Shown: one piece after another, positions 41,049-53,614 of the stretch
Layout: every line of letters starts with the position of its first letter
Position numbering within the stretch: the first letter of the stretch is position 1
Source: Aradus depressus
Lineage: Eukaryota > Arthropoda > Insecta > Hemiptera > Aradidae
Length of the DNA stretch: 64,000 nucleotides
Assembly (NCBI GenBank): GCA_963662175.1
Contig: OY759224.1
Location: forward strand, 24,189,489 to 24,253,488
Reading direction: 5' to 3'
The notes under the pieces: generated by a model
What the model was told of the DNA's origin: nothing
The model's database searches: none
The model's input: the letters and a program-made list of their open reading frames with translations, nothing else
Program-made: the position numbers and the translations under genes

Positions 41049-42724
41049 GGGGAGGAGAACATCAAATTACCATCAAACAGGAGCCAGAGCTGATGATCCC
41101 ATATTCGCCATTATGTACTACATGTAAGTAAACGGGCCAACGTAAGTACGTTATGCAGGCCCCCTTACAACATCCAATAACGATATTCATTCCCGAAATA
41201 TCTCACATATAAAATATTTTATTCTCATGACCTAATAATGAAAGGAACTCACAGACAAATTATCAGATTTATAAGCCACGTTAGAGCGCCTCAGAATTAG
41301 ATCAATGAGTGTTTAACTAAATTTGTCATTTATATTTCTAAGGATGATAAACAGCTAGATTCAGTGAGCCAACATACCTTTTTTCCTAAACATACAAATT
41401 GTACGTCCACAATATGAAAATAATCTAAATACAAAATATATGTTGTACGTCCACGATATAAAATAAATCCAATTGCAGAATATATATTTAATTTATAGAA
41501 CATAACTATTTTATAAACCACGTGGAAGTGCCTCAGATGCAGTCCAGTTACTGTATAGATGTCATTTGCATTTTATAGATGTGTAGAGAAAGATATTGCG
41601 TTTCACAGTCCAACCTTTTGTAACTTCGAACTGTCTGCTTTGTTTCAGATGATACCGAGGAAAACGTGCCCGTGATCTGTTACTATTGTGGACACAGTTA
41701 TATCAGTTTGGGCAAACTCAGAAGACATATCCAAAACCTGCACACTCACGTGAAACGAATCAAGTGCCATTTTTGTACATATAGATCTGATATATTGACA
41801 GATGTTAAGCTCCATATTCAGGCCAAACATACTAATGAGAAGCAATTCAATTGTGATCACTGTCCATATGCAGCTGTCCGGTTGAATAATATGAAACTCC
41901 ATATACCGACCAAACATACGAAGGAGAGGCCATTCAAATGTGACCATTGTACATATAGCTTTGTTCGGTCTTCGCATTTGAAAAGTCATATACAGGCCAA
42001 ACATACGAATGAGAGGCCATTCAAATGTGACCATTGTACTTATAGCTGTGTTGAGTCTTCTCAATTGAAAAAACATATACAGTACAAACATACGAATGAG
42101 AGGCCATTGAAATGTGACCATTGTACGTATAGCTCTGTTCGGTCTTCTGAATTGAAAAGTCATATACAGGCCAAACATACTAATGAGAGGCCATTCAAAT
42201 GTGACCATTGTACATATAGCTCTGTTCGGTCTTCTCATTTGAAAAGTCATATACAGTACAAACATACTAATGAGAGGCCATTCAAATGTCACCATTGTAA
42301 ATATAGCTCTGTTCGGTCTTCTCAATTGAAAAGTCATATACAGTACAAACATACTAATGAGAGGCCATTCAAATGTCACCATTGTAAATATAGCTCTGTT
42401 CGGTCTTCTCAATTGAAAAGTCATATACAGTACAAACATACTAATGAGTGGCCATTCAAATGTCACCATTGTACTTATAGCTGTGCTGAGTCTTCTCAAT
42501 TGAAAAAACATATACAGTACAAACATACGAATGAGAGGCCATTGAAATGTGACCATTGTACGTATAGCTCTGTTCGGTCTTCTGAATTGAAAAGTCATAT
42601 ACAGGCCAAACATACTATTGAGAGACCATTCAAATGTGACCTTTGCACATATAGCTCTGTTCGGTCTTCTAAATTGAAACGCCATTCACAATACAAACAT
42701 ACGAATGAGGGGCCATTCAAATGA
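41049..42724 (+). CDS. ZF-A1: 12-finger C2H2 protein, 5' exons deleted
   Basis: Exon 3 (41049-41123) and finger exon (41649-42724) are intact. Exon 2 survives only from 40911 to 40948: the family's promoter-proximal block is joined directly to mid exon 2, deleting exon 1, intron 1 and half of exon 2. An in-frame ATG at 41093 in exon 3 (ELMIPYSPL) would give a 368-residue protein without the first IKxEP block, with 1107 nt closing in frame. Twelve C2H2 fingers (CDHCTYSSVRSSHLKSHIQ type, TNERP linkers) are all intact, including finger 2 (CHFC). Fingers 8 and 9 are near identical, as are finger pairs 5/10 and 6/11, indicating recent internal duplication. Transcription after loss of the 5' end is uncertain. 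Confidence 0.7.
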
Positions 42725-43821
42725 GACCATTGCTCTTATAGCTGTGTTGGGTCTTCCAATTCGAAAGGCCATAAATAGGCCAAACATACGAATGATGTAT
42801 CCAGTGGAATAATTTGAAACGCCATCACAGTTCAAACATACGAATGAGAAACCGTGACTATTGTACCTATAGATGTGTTACATCTTACAGTCTCCAACAT
42901 GATACTAATAAGAAACCTTATACCTTGAGCTTTGTTCGGCGTTCATTTTTGAAATACACGTTGTGGAAACATGGAACTTGTTACACCAACCACGTTTTTA
43001 CTCATCACTGCTCTCTCTCATATTCATTTCAATCTGGCATTGCCAGGTATAAGAAAGTTTCTGTTAGAATCTCGCTGTACAATGAAATGTAAACAACAGC
43101 TGATTCCTACTCTTATACTCAGTAATACCAGTATGAAATGTATTCGGGAGGAGGTAATATTCAAAGGCGCTTGCACAATCAAATTTCTTGCATAAAATAG
43201 TCCTACAGACGCTCATCAAGCTTGTACAAAATCTTGATTGATCACGCATGCTTGCCAAGCGAATTATGTTCACTGAAATGTTATTATCTTGTTGCTGCTG
43301 GGATTGGAGCCAGCTCACATCAAAGATAAGATTGTGTTCCATTTTACATTCAAACATTATCATGTCTGTGTGATTCGAACCTTATGAACGCTTTAACTCA
43401 GGGAGGATTATAGCAATGAACATAAAAATCCAGATGTAGTGTCCCATGTTCTAACCTAGATTTGGCTGTAATCAGACGTAAATAAACATTACTTTAGTTG
43501 AGGTCCTAAGTATATTTTGTATGATATAATATTGACTCAATACAAAATAGAAAATTGTGAAAACTGACATGAACCCTTTATGAAATAGACTTTTCTCATC
43601 ACCTCCAGTATATACTTAGATTGGAGATAGGACCAAGACGAACAAAGTTATAGCGCTCCAAAGAATGCTCAGTAGGGTGGAAGCAAATACTATCCTCTAC
43701 ATTCGTACAGACGAATTACGAAATACACGTTGTGGTAAACATGGAACTTGTTACACCAACCACGTTTTTACTCATCACTGCTTTCACATACTCATTTCAA
43801 TTTGGCAATACTGGGTATAAG
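42725..43821. other. Decayed finger relics and MITE pieces downstream of ZF-A1
   Basis: Immediately after the stop, finger-like sequence continues with broken frames (GACCATTGCTCTTATAGCTG and so on, to about 42960), showing the array was once longer. 42970-43160 is a relative of the MITE at 23820; 43740-43821 is a second copy interrupted by the hAT element. Confidence 0.65.
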
Positions 43822-43990
43822 CAGTGGTGTAGGGTGGGTGTCAGCAGCCCGGGGCGGAAGAAAATGTTGCCGCCCTCTTATTTAGTTATTTCAATTTAAA
43901 AGACTATAATTAATATACAGTAATTCTAAAGAACTTTTCGGCAAGAACAGGCATCATTATTGAGTATTGTACAGGTTACAAATAAAAAAG

Positions 43991-44507
<517 letters not shown>

Positions 44508-44764
44508 TATTCGGATATATATATATACGTTTTACAATATAATAATCACATTTATTACAAAAATTCTTACACGTGTGCCACTTACATTGATATAACAGGT
44601 ATAGAACACTTATGATTATACCTTGACGATCATCAAGATTAAGTTATTAGCGAATTGAATATAAACTTCCAATTAGAACTACGACGATACTGTTAATATT
44701 TATATTTTTATTGAAAATTAATATACTTATTAGAATTAAAAACAAAACTTCTGTCTTTAACTAA

Positions 44765-45040
44765 AACTGTATTCGTCTACTTTTTTTAAGAGCAAAGTCT
44801 TTTATTGCACTATCAGTGTCTATAGCATCACACACCTCTTGCTCAATAGACAACATAGCCAGATTGGTTAGCCTTAAAGTACTCATTGTTGATCTTAAAT
44901 AATTTTTGATCTATTTCAATTTTGAAAAACTTCTCTCACAGCTGGCTTTGCTTATGGCAATTGTGAAGAATATTCGGAGCATTATTATAATATTGGGCAG
45001 ACTATCTTCCAGCTTGGATTTCACAATTTTTAATAATTCA
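44765..45040 (-). pseudogene. hAT transposase C-terminal domain remnant
   Basis: Minus strand: LPNIIIMLRIFFTIAISKAS, CERSFSKLK, a stop, then IKNYLRSTMSTLRLTNLAML and SIEQEVCDAI. This is the hAT dimerisation motif (A-S-x-ERSFS-x-L-x-x-IK-x-x-LRS-x-M-x-x-x-RL). Distinct from the 24.8 kb hAT. Confidence 0.85.
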
Positions 45041-45185
45041 AGTGTCCACAAATTCCTTGCTCATTTCGGTCGATCCGAATCGTAGGTGCGACAAAAATAT
45101 GAAATGGTTCAAATACTTAAAAGATATTATTATTATTTATTGTGAAATTTTGCCGCCCCTACTACGCTACGCCACTGGGTATGAG

Positions 45186-45840
45186 ATAATCACTATCAGA
45201 ATTTCACTGTACAATGAAATGTAAACAAGAGCTGATTCCTACACTTATACTGTGTAATACCAGTAAAAAATGAATTGAGGAGTTGATATTAAAAAATGAT
45301 TGGTATAAGTAAGTCCAACATTGACCAATTCCTTTATTTTCGCTGCTGCTCTGTTTGAGGAATGAGGATGTTGAGCGTGTTTTCTTTGCTTACACATTAA
45401 TTTATTTACTACTAGCGATAATACCCGGCGTTGCCCAGGGAACTCTTTTAATATCTCATTCGAATCCTATCCAATTCTTCAACAACACATTCATTATGTT
45501 ATAATTATCAATTATTCATTTGGAATCATGCTTGAAGTCCATCAACGGCAGACAACCCAGCTAGTATTTGCTTTGCAGCGGGGGACACTCCAGCTAGTAA
45601 TTGTTTAGGACCCCTGGGCACCAAGCCTTTCAACGGCGGAAACCACAGCAAGTAAATTGCGCCTGGTGGCCTGCCATCCTCACGCGACTGCGTGCTATGG
45701 GACCGCCTAGGAATATATTTGGTGGTATATTATTATACTCATAATGTTATCACGTTTTATTAGATTTACTAATGGTGTACATTGATTGTTAATATATTCT
45801 TCAATGAAGAAAAAATAAAATAAATACGACCTTATCGACC
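45186..45840. other. MITE remainder and unclassified repeat-like block
   Basis: 45186-45320 is the right half of the hAT-interrupted MITE copy. 45410-45720 starts ACTAGCGATAATACCCGGCG, a phrase common at ends of dispersed insect repeats, and contains ACCCAGCTAGTATTTGC/ACTCCAGCTAGTAATTG duplicates. Class unknown. Confidence 0.4.
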
Positions 45841-45899
45841 ATTCGGATAAGAAATGTTGGTAAATCTTTCAAAATGTTCTTTTGAAACTCTTAACATAC

Positions 45900-46560
45900 G
45901 CATTTATATAACAGGAAGAAGCAATAGATTCAAATGCTTTATTTCTCCAGGCAAGTATTTAGTTACCAGTTTCCAGGTAATGTTCATTCATAAACATCTA
46001 TATGTTGACGTGGCCAGTAGCGATTTTCAGTTTCAGTACATTCCAGTATCTGAAACAGTACTGAAACTGACATGCAGGTACGAAAATAAAGTCAACTAAT
46101 AATAATACATAGGAATAGTTTTTGTTGCACAAAATAAGAGAGAACATAGATTATTCCTTTAGATTTATATATATGAAGAAAATGATGGTACAATATATTT
46201 TATTATTATTATAACATGACAGAGCTCTCTAAATAATCCGCTAGGTTTGCTACTAATTAATGCTATACTTAATCCATCTATTGAATGCTTGGAATTTAAT
46301 TGTAAGAAATAAAAAGGTACGACAGATGATAAAACGTACGAACTTCTTACCAAAATGTACGATCTGACCTCGCTGGTGGCCTGATTTTTTTTTATAAATA
46401 TGGTTCCTGGTGCAGCCACCACGTAGCGCCACCTTAGCCCTCCCTGTAAGCTCCCTGTTATAGTACCCTATTCAATAACATGGCCGTTATTATATCAATT
46501 TTATTATCTAACGTATTATTCAGTTTGTGGTTTTCTGTTCCCATATTTTGCCATTAATAA
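45900..46560 (+). promoter_or_regulatory. Conserved 5' flank of ZF-A2
   Basis: This block is nearly repeated at 53805-54450 ahead of ZF-A3, and its end (GGTGCAGCC...AGCGCC, CTCCCTGTTATAG, CATGGCCG) also sits upstream of ZF-A1 and ZF-C. Conservation across duplicates marks the transcription unit's 5' end but is also explained by duplication. Confidence 0.4.
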
Positions 46561-46565
46561 CAACG

Positions 46566-48488
46566 ATGAACCAGTGCCCAGGTAATGAATTGTTATTTGT
46601 TAATATTTTTGTTGTTAATCTTTATCATATTGTCAAGCCTACAGCTACATGTAACATGTTTACAGTCGAAGAAGAAAGCACAGTTAAAATAAAACTGGAG
46701 CCAGGGTCAGACGTTTTGATTAACAGTTCGTGTAAGTACTAACGAATAGAAAACATCGAAACAAACCTTTACCATTGAAATACAAACTATATGTTTTGCT
46801 TATGTTGTGATAGAGTTCATTTGGATTCCAGGGGGAGAAGAACATCAAATTACCATCAAACAGGAGCCAGAGCTGATGATCCCATATTCGCCATTATGTA
46901 CTGCATGTAAGTAAACGGGCCAATGTAAGTACATTATGCAGGCCTCCTTACAACATCCAATAACCATATTCATTCCCGAAATATCTCACGTTCTCTAAAA
47001 GCGGTCATCAAAAAAATATTTTATTCTCATGACCCAATAATGAAAGGAACCTACAGGCAAATTATCAAATAAGTTAGAGCTCCTCACAATTAGATCAGTG
47101 AGTGTTCAGATAAATTTTTCATTTATATTTGTAAGGATGATAAACAGCTAGATTCAGTAAACGAACAAACATGTTTTCCCAAACGTACAAATATGAAAAT
47201 AATCTAAATTCAAAATATATGTTGTACATCCACGATATAAAATGAAACCAATTGCAGAATATATATTTAATTTATAAAACATAACTCTTTTATAAACCAC
47301 GTGGAAGTGCCTCAGATGCAGTCTAGTTACTGTATAGATGTCATTTGCATTTTATAGATGTGTAGAGAAAGATATTGCGTTTCACAGTCCAACCTTTAAA
47401 CTGCCTGCTTTGTTTCAGATGATACCGAGGGAGACGTGCCCGTGATCTGTTACTATTGTGGACACAGTTATATCAGTTTGGGCAAACTCAGAAGACATAT
47501 CCAAAACCTGCACACTCACGTGAAACGAATCAACTGCGATTTTCGTACATACAGATCTGATCCAGATGTTAAGCTTCATATTCAGGCCAAACATACTAAT
47601 GAGAGGCCATTCAAATGTGACTATTGTACATATAGCTCTGATCGGTCTTCTCAATTGAAAAATCATATACTGGCCAAACATACTGGCGAGAAGCCATTCA
47701 AATGTGACCATTGCACATATAGCTCTGTTCGGTCTTATCAATTGAAAAATCATATACAGTACAAACATACAAATGAGAGGCCATTCAATTGTGACCGTTG
47801 TACATATAGCACTATTTGGTCTATTAATTTGAAAAGTCATATGCAGAGCAAACATACTGATGAGAGGCCATTCAAATGTGACCATTGTACATATAGTACT
47901 GTTTGGTATTTTGAATTAAAAAGACATATACAGGCCAAACATACTAATGAGAGGCCATTCAAATGTGACCATTGTACATATAGCTCTGTTCGGTCTTATG
48001 AATTGAAAAGACATATACAGGCCAAACATACTAATGAGAGGCCATTCAAATGTGACCATTGTACATATAGCTCTGTTAGGTCTTCTCATTTGAAAAGTCA
48101 TATAGCGCTCAAACATACTAATGAGAGGCCATTCAAATGTGACCATTGTACATATAGCACTGTTCAGTCTTCTAATTTGAAAAGTCATATACAGGTCAGA
48201 CATACTAATAAGAGGCCATTCAAATGTGACCATTGCACATATAGCACTGTTCAGTCTTCTAATTTGAAAAGTCATATACAGGTCAAACATACTAACGAGA
48301 GGCCATTCAAATGTGACCAGTGTACATATAGCTCATTTTGGTCTTCTGAATTGAAATATCATATGCGGAGCAAACATACGAATGAGAGACTATTCAAATG
48401 TGACCATTGTACATATAGCTCGGTTCGGTCTTCTTATTTGAAAAGTCATATACAGGTCAAACATACTGATGAGAAGCCATTCAAATAA
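46566..48488 (+). CDS. ZF-A2: intact 12-finger C2H2 protein, 4 exons
   Basis: Exons: 46566-46581, 46666-46731, 46832-46906, 47419-48488. The total is 1227 nt, 408 residues plus stop, and every junction is phase 1 with GT-AG. N-terminus MNQCPVEEESTVKIKLEPGS, then ITIKQEPELMIPYSP: two IK-x-EP blocks that fit the SUMO consensus. The last exon opens YDTEGDVPVICYYCGHSY and carries twelve finger units. Finger 2 has lost its second cysteine (CDFR), a change shared with ZF-A3 and ZF-A4 but not ZF-A1. Fingers 3-12 keep C2H2 with TNERPFKC linkers and vary mainly at helix positions that contact DNA. The 5' UTR (CCATTAATAACAACGATG) is conserved in the family. Likely nuclear DNA-binding factor; target unknown. 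Flanks are duplicated around ZF-A3. Confidence 0.9.
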
Positions 48489-49425
48489 GACCATTGCTCT
48501 TATAGCTATGGTGGGTCTTCCAATTTGAAAAGCCATATATAGGCCAAACATACCAATGATATGTCAAGTGGAATAATTTGAAACGCCATATACAGTTCAA
48601 ACATAGATATGAGAAGCCGTTAAAGTGTGACTATTGTACTTAAAGATGTGTTACATCTTACAGTCTGAAATGGTATGTACAGCTCCAATATGATACTAAT
48701 GAGATATCTTGTACCTTCAGCTTTGTTCTGCGTTCCTTTTTGAAATATCACTTGTATACAAAACATCCGATTGCGAACCTATTTTACTTACAGATGTGTT
48801 GAACGTTCGAAACTGTTCCGTCATATTATGTCCAAACATGCGAATTATGTCCATTGAAAAGTTGTCAACCTATTGCTGTTGGGACTGTAGCAAGGCTACA
48901 TCAAAGATGATATTGTGTCCCACATTATGCATTACAGTCATCGTGCCAGGCTCCTCATATACAAAATGGCGAATACGGCTCGACGATGGTTTTTTGTGAT
49001 CGGAACTTTTTGAACGCTTTAACTCAGAAGCGATTGTAGCAATGAGATGAAGTGTCACATCTTCTTACCTAGACTTAGTTTGATTTGACTGAACTGGGAC
49101 GTAAATAGACATTGTATTAACTCAGTTGATGTCAGTTATAATATTCTCGAAAATAAACAATTGTGACCACTCACTTGTTCATTTTTTGTAATAAATTTAT
49201 ATTTTATTAATAACGTTTTCTGAAGCTGTTTGTTCTGTATTAAAATGACAACTCGGAACCATTCTTTGTTTTTTACATGAGATTGTTTTATGCCGAAGAG
49301 GTTATTCCTTCCGAAAAATTGGTCTTCATATAATTTCCAAGCTCTAGTATGTACTGAGATTCGAGATAAGACCAAGACGAACAAAGTTATCGCGCTGAGT
49401 TACAAAATACATGTTGTGGTAAACA
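48489..49425 (+). other. Decayed finger tail and 3' flank of ZF-A2
   Basis: Broken finger sequence continues past the stop to about 48870 (CATTGCTCTTATAGCTATGG, CTTCCAATTTGAAAAGCC). The 48700-49240 stretch is duplicated at 57385-57945. Ends where the gypsy LTR begins. Confidence 0.6.
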
Positions 49426-52400
49426 TGTCTAGCAACCAGCTGTTGTTGCTATACAGCTGTGTTGCTATGCTAGATATTTTATATTGTTAACCATTGTGAG
49501 CTGAGAAATATATATTGAGAAGTTCATGTTGAGAATTTGAATTTCAATTACTTATACATATTAAGTGCTACGCCACATTTGGTGGCAGCGGTGGGATGCC
49601 GAAAAAGAAAGAGGGACAACACGCCGATGAGTCAGTCGACGGGAGACCCCTCATTTTCCCGAAAGTTCACTTCGGGGTCATGGAATAACTACAATGAGTA
49701 TTTGAACAAGGTAAGTCGAGTTAATAAGTGGACTGACCAAGATAATTTCGCCCTCTTATGTAGAACCATAGGGGTTAAATTAGACCCTCCTGAGTGCCGC
49801 TGCGGGAGCTCAAGAAAGATGAATTCAAAGGGCGGCGGCAAGCGAGGGGCGTGTCTCTGGGTCGTCGAGCGACAGGGACCAGTCGTCGGCCGGGCTACAG
49901 GATGGCCCCACTATCCGAACTGGGGCTTGCAACGTGAGGATCGAGGTTGCGGTGAACATCAATGGTGTTCCTACTCATCCTCTTGTTGATTCGGGAGCCA
50001 GCCTGACGTTAATTAGCAGTGATTTTGCTGGAAAGATTGGCTTGCAACCAGATGCACCCTACAAGCAAAATCTGAAGTACGCCAATGGGGGCAGTATCAG
50101 TGTTCAGGGGTCTGCCTGGGCCACTGTAACTATTGGATCGCATCAAGGCGAGCACAAATGTGTCATCGGGGACATATGGCGCGACGTCATCTTAGGTTAC
50201 GACTTCCTGGAGGCGGCGTCAGCGTGTCTGATATTTGGCAGGGGCACGCTGCAGATCGGGGGAGTGAAAGTACCGCTAAGCGCAAGCATACCAGTCGCCA
50301 ATGAAATTCACGCATTCGTTCCGGAAACTATAGTTATACCAGGAAGGCATGAGGTTGCTGTCAGTGCGAGGGTGGAGGCTGAGGATGGAGTTGAAGTTAT
50401 TTTCGAGCCTAGGGATGATATCATGGAGAAGCATGGCCTATGTCTTGCCAGGGTAGCTGCTATAGTTCACCATGGGATGATCCCCGTCCGGATGATGAAT
50501 CCGGATCTTGACCCGAAGACACTTTTTGCTCGGACCAGTATAGGAAAGGCAGAGAAACCAACAGCGGCATCTAACACCTTTGTAGAATCGATGGAAACCG
50601 AAGCAGGACTCAATTGTAGTGCGGACGAGTTGTTTGACCTGAATAATGTGGCACTAAACCCGTCTCAGAGGGAGAACCTCGTGAGAATGCTAGAGGATTT
50701 CCGAGACATTTTCTCAACAGGTCCCAGAGATCTTGGGCGCACTGGCCTTATGAAGCACCGAATTGGCACCGCTGACGCTATGCCAATACGCCAGCCACCT
50801 CGTCGTATTCCTTTACAACGCCGACAGGAGGTTGCGAGAATGATTAGGGAGATGAGAGAGCAAAATGTGATCGAACCATCGGCGTCACCTTGGGCTAGCC
50901 CGATCGTTTTGGTTCAGAAGAAGGACGGGTCAGGACGATTCTGCGTGGATTACCGGCGGCTGAATGGGGTCACAAAAAAGGATGCTTATCCGTTGCCGAG
51001 AGTGGATGACATCTTGGACAATCTGGGGAATGCGAAGTGCTTTTCGTCGTTGGACCTTGCCTCTGGGTACTGGCAGGTTGAAGTGGATCCACAGGATCGG
51101 GAGAAGACGGCGTTCATAACATCTGAGGGGCCCTTCCAATTTAAAGTATTACCATTTGGGTTGTGCAATGCCCCTAGCACGTTCCAACGGTTGATGGACC
51201 TGGTCTTAGGAGGGTTAAAGTGGAAGACTGCGATGGTCTATCTGGACGATATTGTTATATGGAGTCCGACAGTAGATGAGCATTTGGAACATCTAAGGGA
51301 GGTCTTCACAAGAATTCGAAACGCCCATCTCAAACTGAAACCTAGAAAATGTCAGCTGCTCCGGGAGCAGATAAGTTAGTTAGGTCACGTAGTATCGAGC
51401 GAGGGTGTTACTACCGATCCTGAAAAAATTAGAGCGGTAAGGGACTGGCCAGAGCCGGCTGATGCTCGGACGTTTAGGGCATTTTTAGGTTTCGCAGCAT
51501 ACTATCGACGATTTATTAGAAATTTCGCTGAAATTTCCGCACCTCTACACAAAGCGGCCGACAAAATAGAGAAGTTCTCTTTTGGGGCGGAGTTGTGGAA
51601 GAGCATCCGCCATTTAAAAACGGCCCTAGTGGTTGCCCCGGTACTTGTCTTACCCAAAGGTCGAGGAGACTTCATTGTGGACTGTGGTGCTAGTGACCTG
51701 GGGCTAGGGGCCGTGTTGAGCCAAATGCAATACGGCCAGGAAAGGGTTATAGCATATGCGAGCCGAGCACTGTCAAAGACGGAAAGGCGATATTGTACGA
51801 CACGGAAGGAAATGTTGTCCCTGGTCTATGGGATTCGGCAATTTCGGTATTACGTTTACGGGAGGAGATTTACTGTCCGCACTGACCATAATTCACTAAA
51901 ATGGCTCCAGTCGTTTAAGGAACCAGAGGGCCAGGTAGCGAGATGGCTCGAGCTGTTGTCCCCATACGACTTCGAAGTGATGCACCGACCAGGAAAAAAA
52001 CATTCGAATTCCGACGGACTTTCCCGATCCGGTCGTCAGTGTGGTGTTGAGCAAAATGTTCGGGAGGCTGTGGAGCGAGATCGTCGCAGTGAGGTGAGCG
52101 AAGGGAGCGATGAGGTGTCGAGCTGCGTCGCAGCCATACTCCCTGATGACGAGCTCAGAATCGCTCAGCAAGAAGACCCCATTCTTTCTGTTGTCCTCAA
52201 GTGGCTGGAGGAGGGAACTCGGCCAAAATTCGAAGATGTCAGAGGTAGTGACCCAAAACGTCTAAGCCTGTGGACTCAAGCGAATTCGACTGGAACTGCT
52301 CAATGGGCTGATTCATCGGCGGTGGGAGGAGGATGGAAAGCCTACCAGGCATCAGTTATTGTTGCCTCGAACCCTAGTTGAGGAAGTGCTTAGGAGCTTG

Positions 52401-52648
52401 CATGACAGTTCAGCGGGAGGTGGGCACCAGGGAATCACAAGAACCCTTCGGAAGGTGAGCGACAGGTTCTATTGGCCAGGTCACAGACGGGACATTGAAA
52501 ACTGGATCAAAGCCTTTCCTGATTGTGCGGCGAGGAAAGGAACGAAAACACGAGCCCCGATGCAGAGAGTGACCGCGGGATTTCCATTCCAGAGAATTGC
52601 TATGGACATACTTGGACCGCTCCCAACTACTGATCGCGGGAACAAATA
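49426..52648 (+). mobile_element. Broken gypsy-type LTR retrotransposon
   Basis: A probable 5' LTR (49426-about 49577, TGTCTAGC...CGCCACA) starts exactly where similarity to the flank at 43721-43751 (TGTTGTGGTAAACATG) ends. TTTGGTGGCAGCGGTGGGA follows as primer-binding region. Gag is mostly deleted, and pol follows. The element stops abruptly at about 52648 in the integrase, joined to intron sequence of ZF-A4, so the 3' LTR is missing. More GC-rich than its surroundings. Confidence 0.8.
49607..49932 (+). pseudogene. Gypsy gag remnant
   Basis: Short frame with SFSRKFTSGSWNNYNEYLNK and WTDQDNFALLCRTIGVKLDP, then a jump to a Cys/Gly-rich stretch near the Gag-Pol boundary. Most of the capsid and nucleocapsid coding is deleted. 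Confidence 0.55.
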
Positions 52649-52664
52649 TATATTTAATTTATAA
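49934..52664 (+). pseudogene. Gypsy pol: protease, RT, RNase H, partial integrase
   Basis: Order: aspartic protease (LVDSGASLTLIS), RT (FCVDYRRLNGVTKKDAYPLP, LDLASGYWQVEV, LPFGLCNAPSTFQRLM and catalytic YLDDIVIWS), RNase H (DCGASDLGLGAVLSQ, TDHNSLKWL), chromatographic end of Pol with DGLSRS, and the integrase zinc region (HDSSAGGGHQG...DCAARK). Broken by an in-frame TAG at 51377-51379 at the end of the RT, by a frameshift near 52310, and by truncation before the integrase catalytic triad is complete. The second Cys pair of the integrase zinc finger looks incomplete. Non-functional. Confidence 0.9.
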
Positions 52665-52814
52665 AACATAATTATTTTATAAACCACGTGGAAGTGCCTC
52701 AGATGCAGTACAGTGGCTGTGTAGATGTCATTTCCATTTTATAGATGTGTAAGGAAAGACATTGCGTTTCACAGTTTAACCTTTTGTAACTTCGAAATGT
52801 CTGCTTTGTTGCAG

Positions 52815-53614
52815 ATGATACCGAGGAAGACGTGCCCGTGATCTGTTACTATTGTGGACACAGTTATATCAGTTTGGGCAAACTCAGAAGAGGTATCCAA
52901 AACCGGCACACTCACGTGAAACGAATCGACTGCGATTTTCGTACATACAGATCTGATACAGATGTTAAGCTTCATATTCAGGCCATACATACGAATGAGA
53001 GGCCATTCAAATGTGACCATTGTACATATAGCTCTGTTCGGTCTTCTGATTTGAAACGTCATATACAGGCCAAACATACTGACGAGAAGCCATTCAAGTG
53101 TGATCACTGTACATATACAGCTGTCCAGTTGAATGATTTGAAACTCCATATACAATGCAAACATACGAATGAGAGGCTATTCAAATGTGACCATTGTACA
53201 TATAGCTCTGTTCGGCCTTTTGAATTGAAAAGTCATATACTGGCCAAACATACTGACGAGAAGCCATTCAAGTGTGATCACTGTTCATATAGCTCTGTTC
53301 GGCCTTCTCAATTGAAGTCATATACTGGCCAAACATACTGACGAGAAGCCATTCAAGTATGGTCACTTTACATATACAGCTGTCCAGTTGAATATTTTGA
53401 CCATTGTACTTATAGCTGTGTTGTGTTTTCCCTATTGAAAAGTCATATACAGTACAAACATACGAATGAGAGACCATTCAAATGTGACCATTGTACATAT
53501 AGCTCTGTTTGGTCTTCTCATTTGAAACGTCATGTACAGACCAAACATACGGATGAGAAGCCATTAAAAAAAAACCATTGCTCTTATAGCTATGTTGGGT
53601 CTTCCAATTTGTAA
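52815..53614 (+). pseudogene. ZF-A4: zinc-finger exon fragment fused to gypsy
   Basis: Intron 3 sequence (from about 52648) and the finger exon start (52815, after GTTGCAG) are retained; exons 1-3 are gone, replaced by the truncated gypsy element. Fingers resemble ZF-A2 and ZF-A3 (finger 2 CDFR). A 2-nt deletion at about 53312 shifts the frame and gives a stop at 53339-53341; the original frame reappears at 53423-53614. Finger units in between are degraded. Pseudogene. Confidence 0.88.

Noticed and set aside
41645..42685. 346-codon minus-strand ORF across the ZF-A1 array, and similar antisense ORFs at 47415-48290 and 55815-56483
   Set aside because: They mirror the repeated finger codons. 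Their repeats (MVTFEWPLISMF...) are a by-product of the sense repeats, with no domain and no splice support.
49136..49384. 82-codon minus ORF and its relative at 57805-58080
   Set aside because: Both lie in the duplicated 3' flank; the two copies differ by frameshifts and end differently, so no coding constraint is evident.
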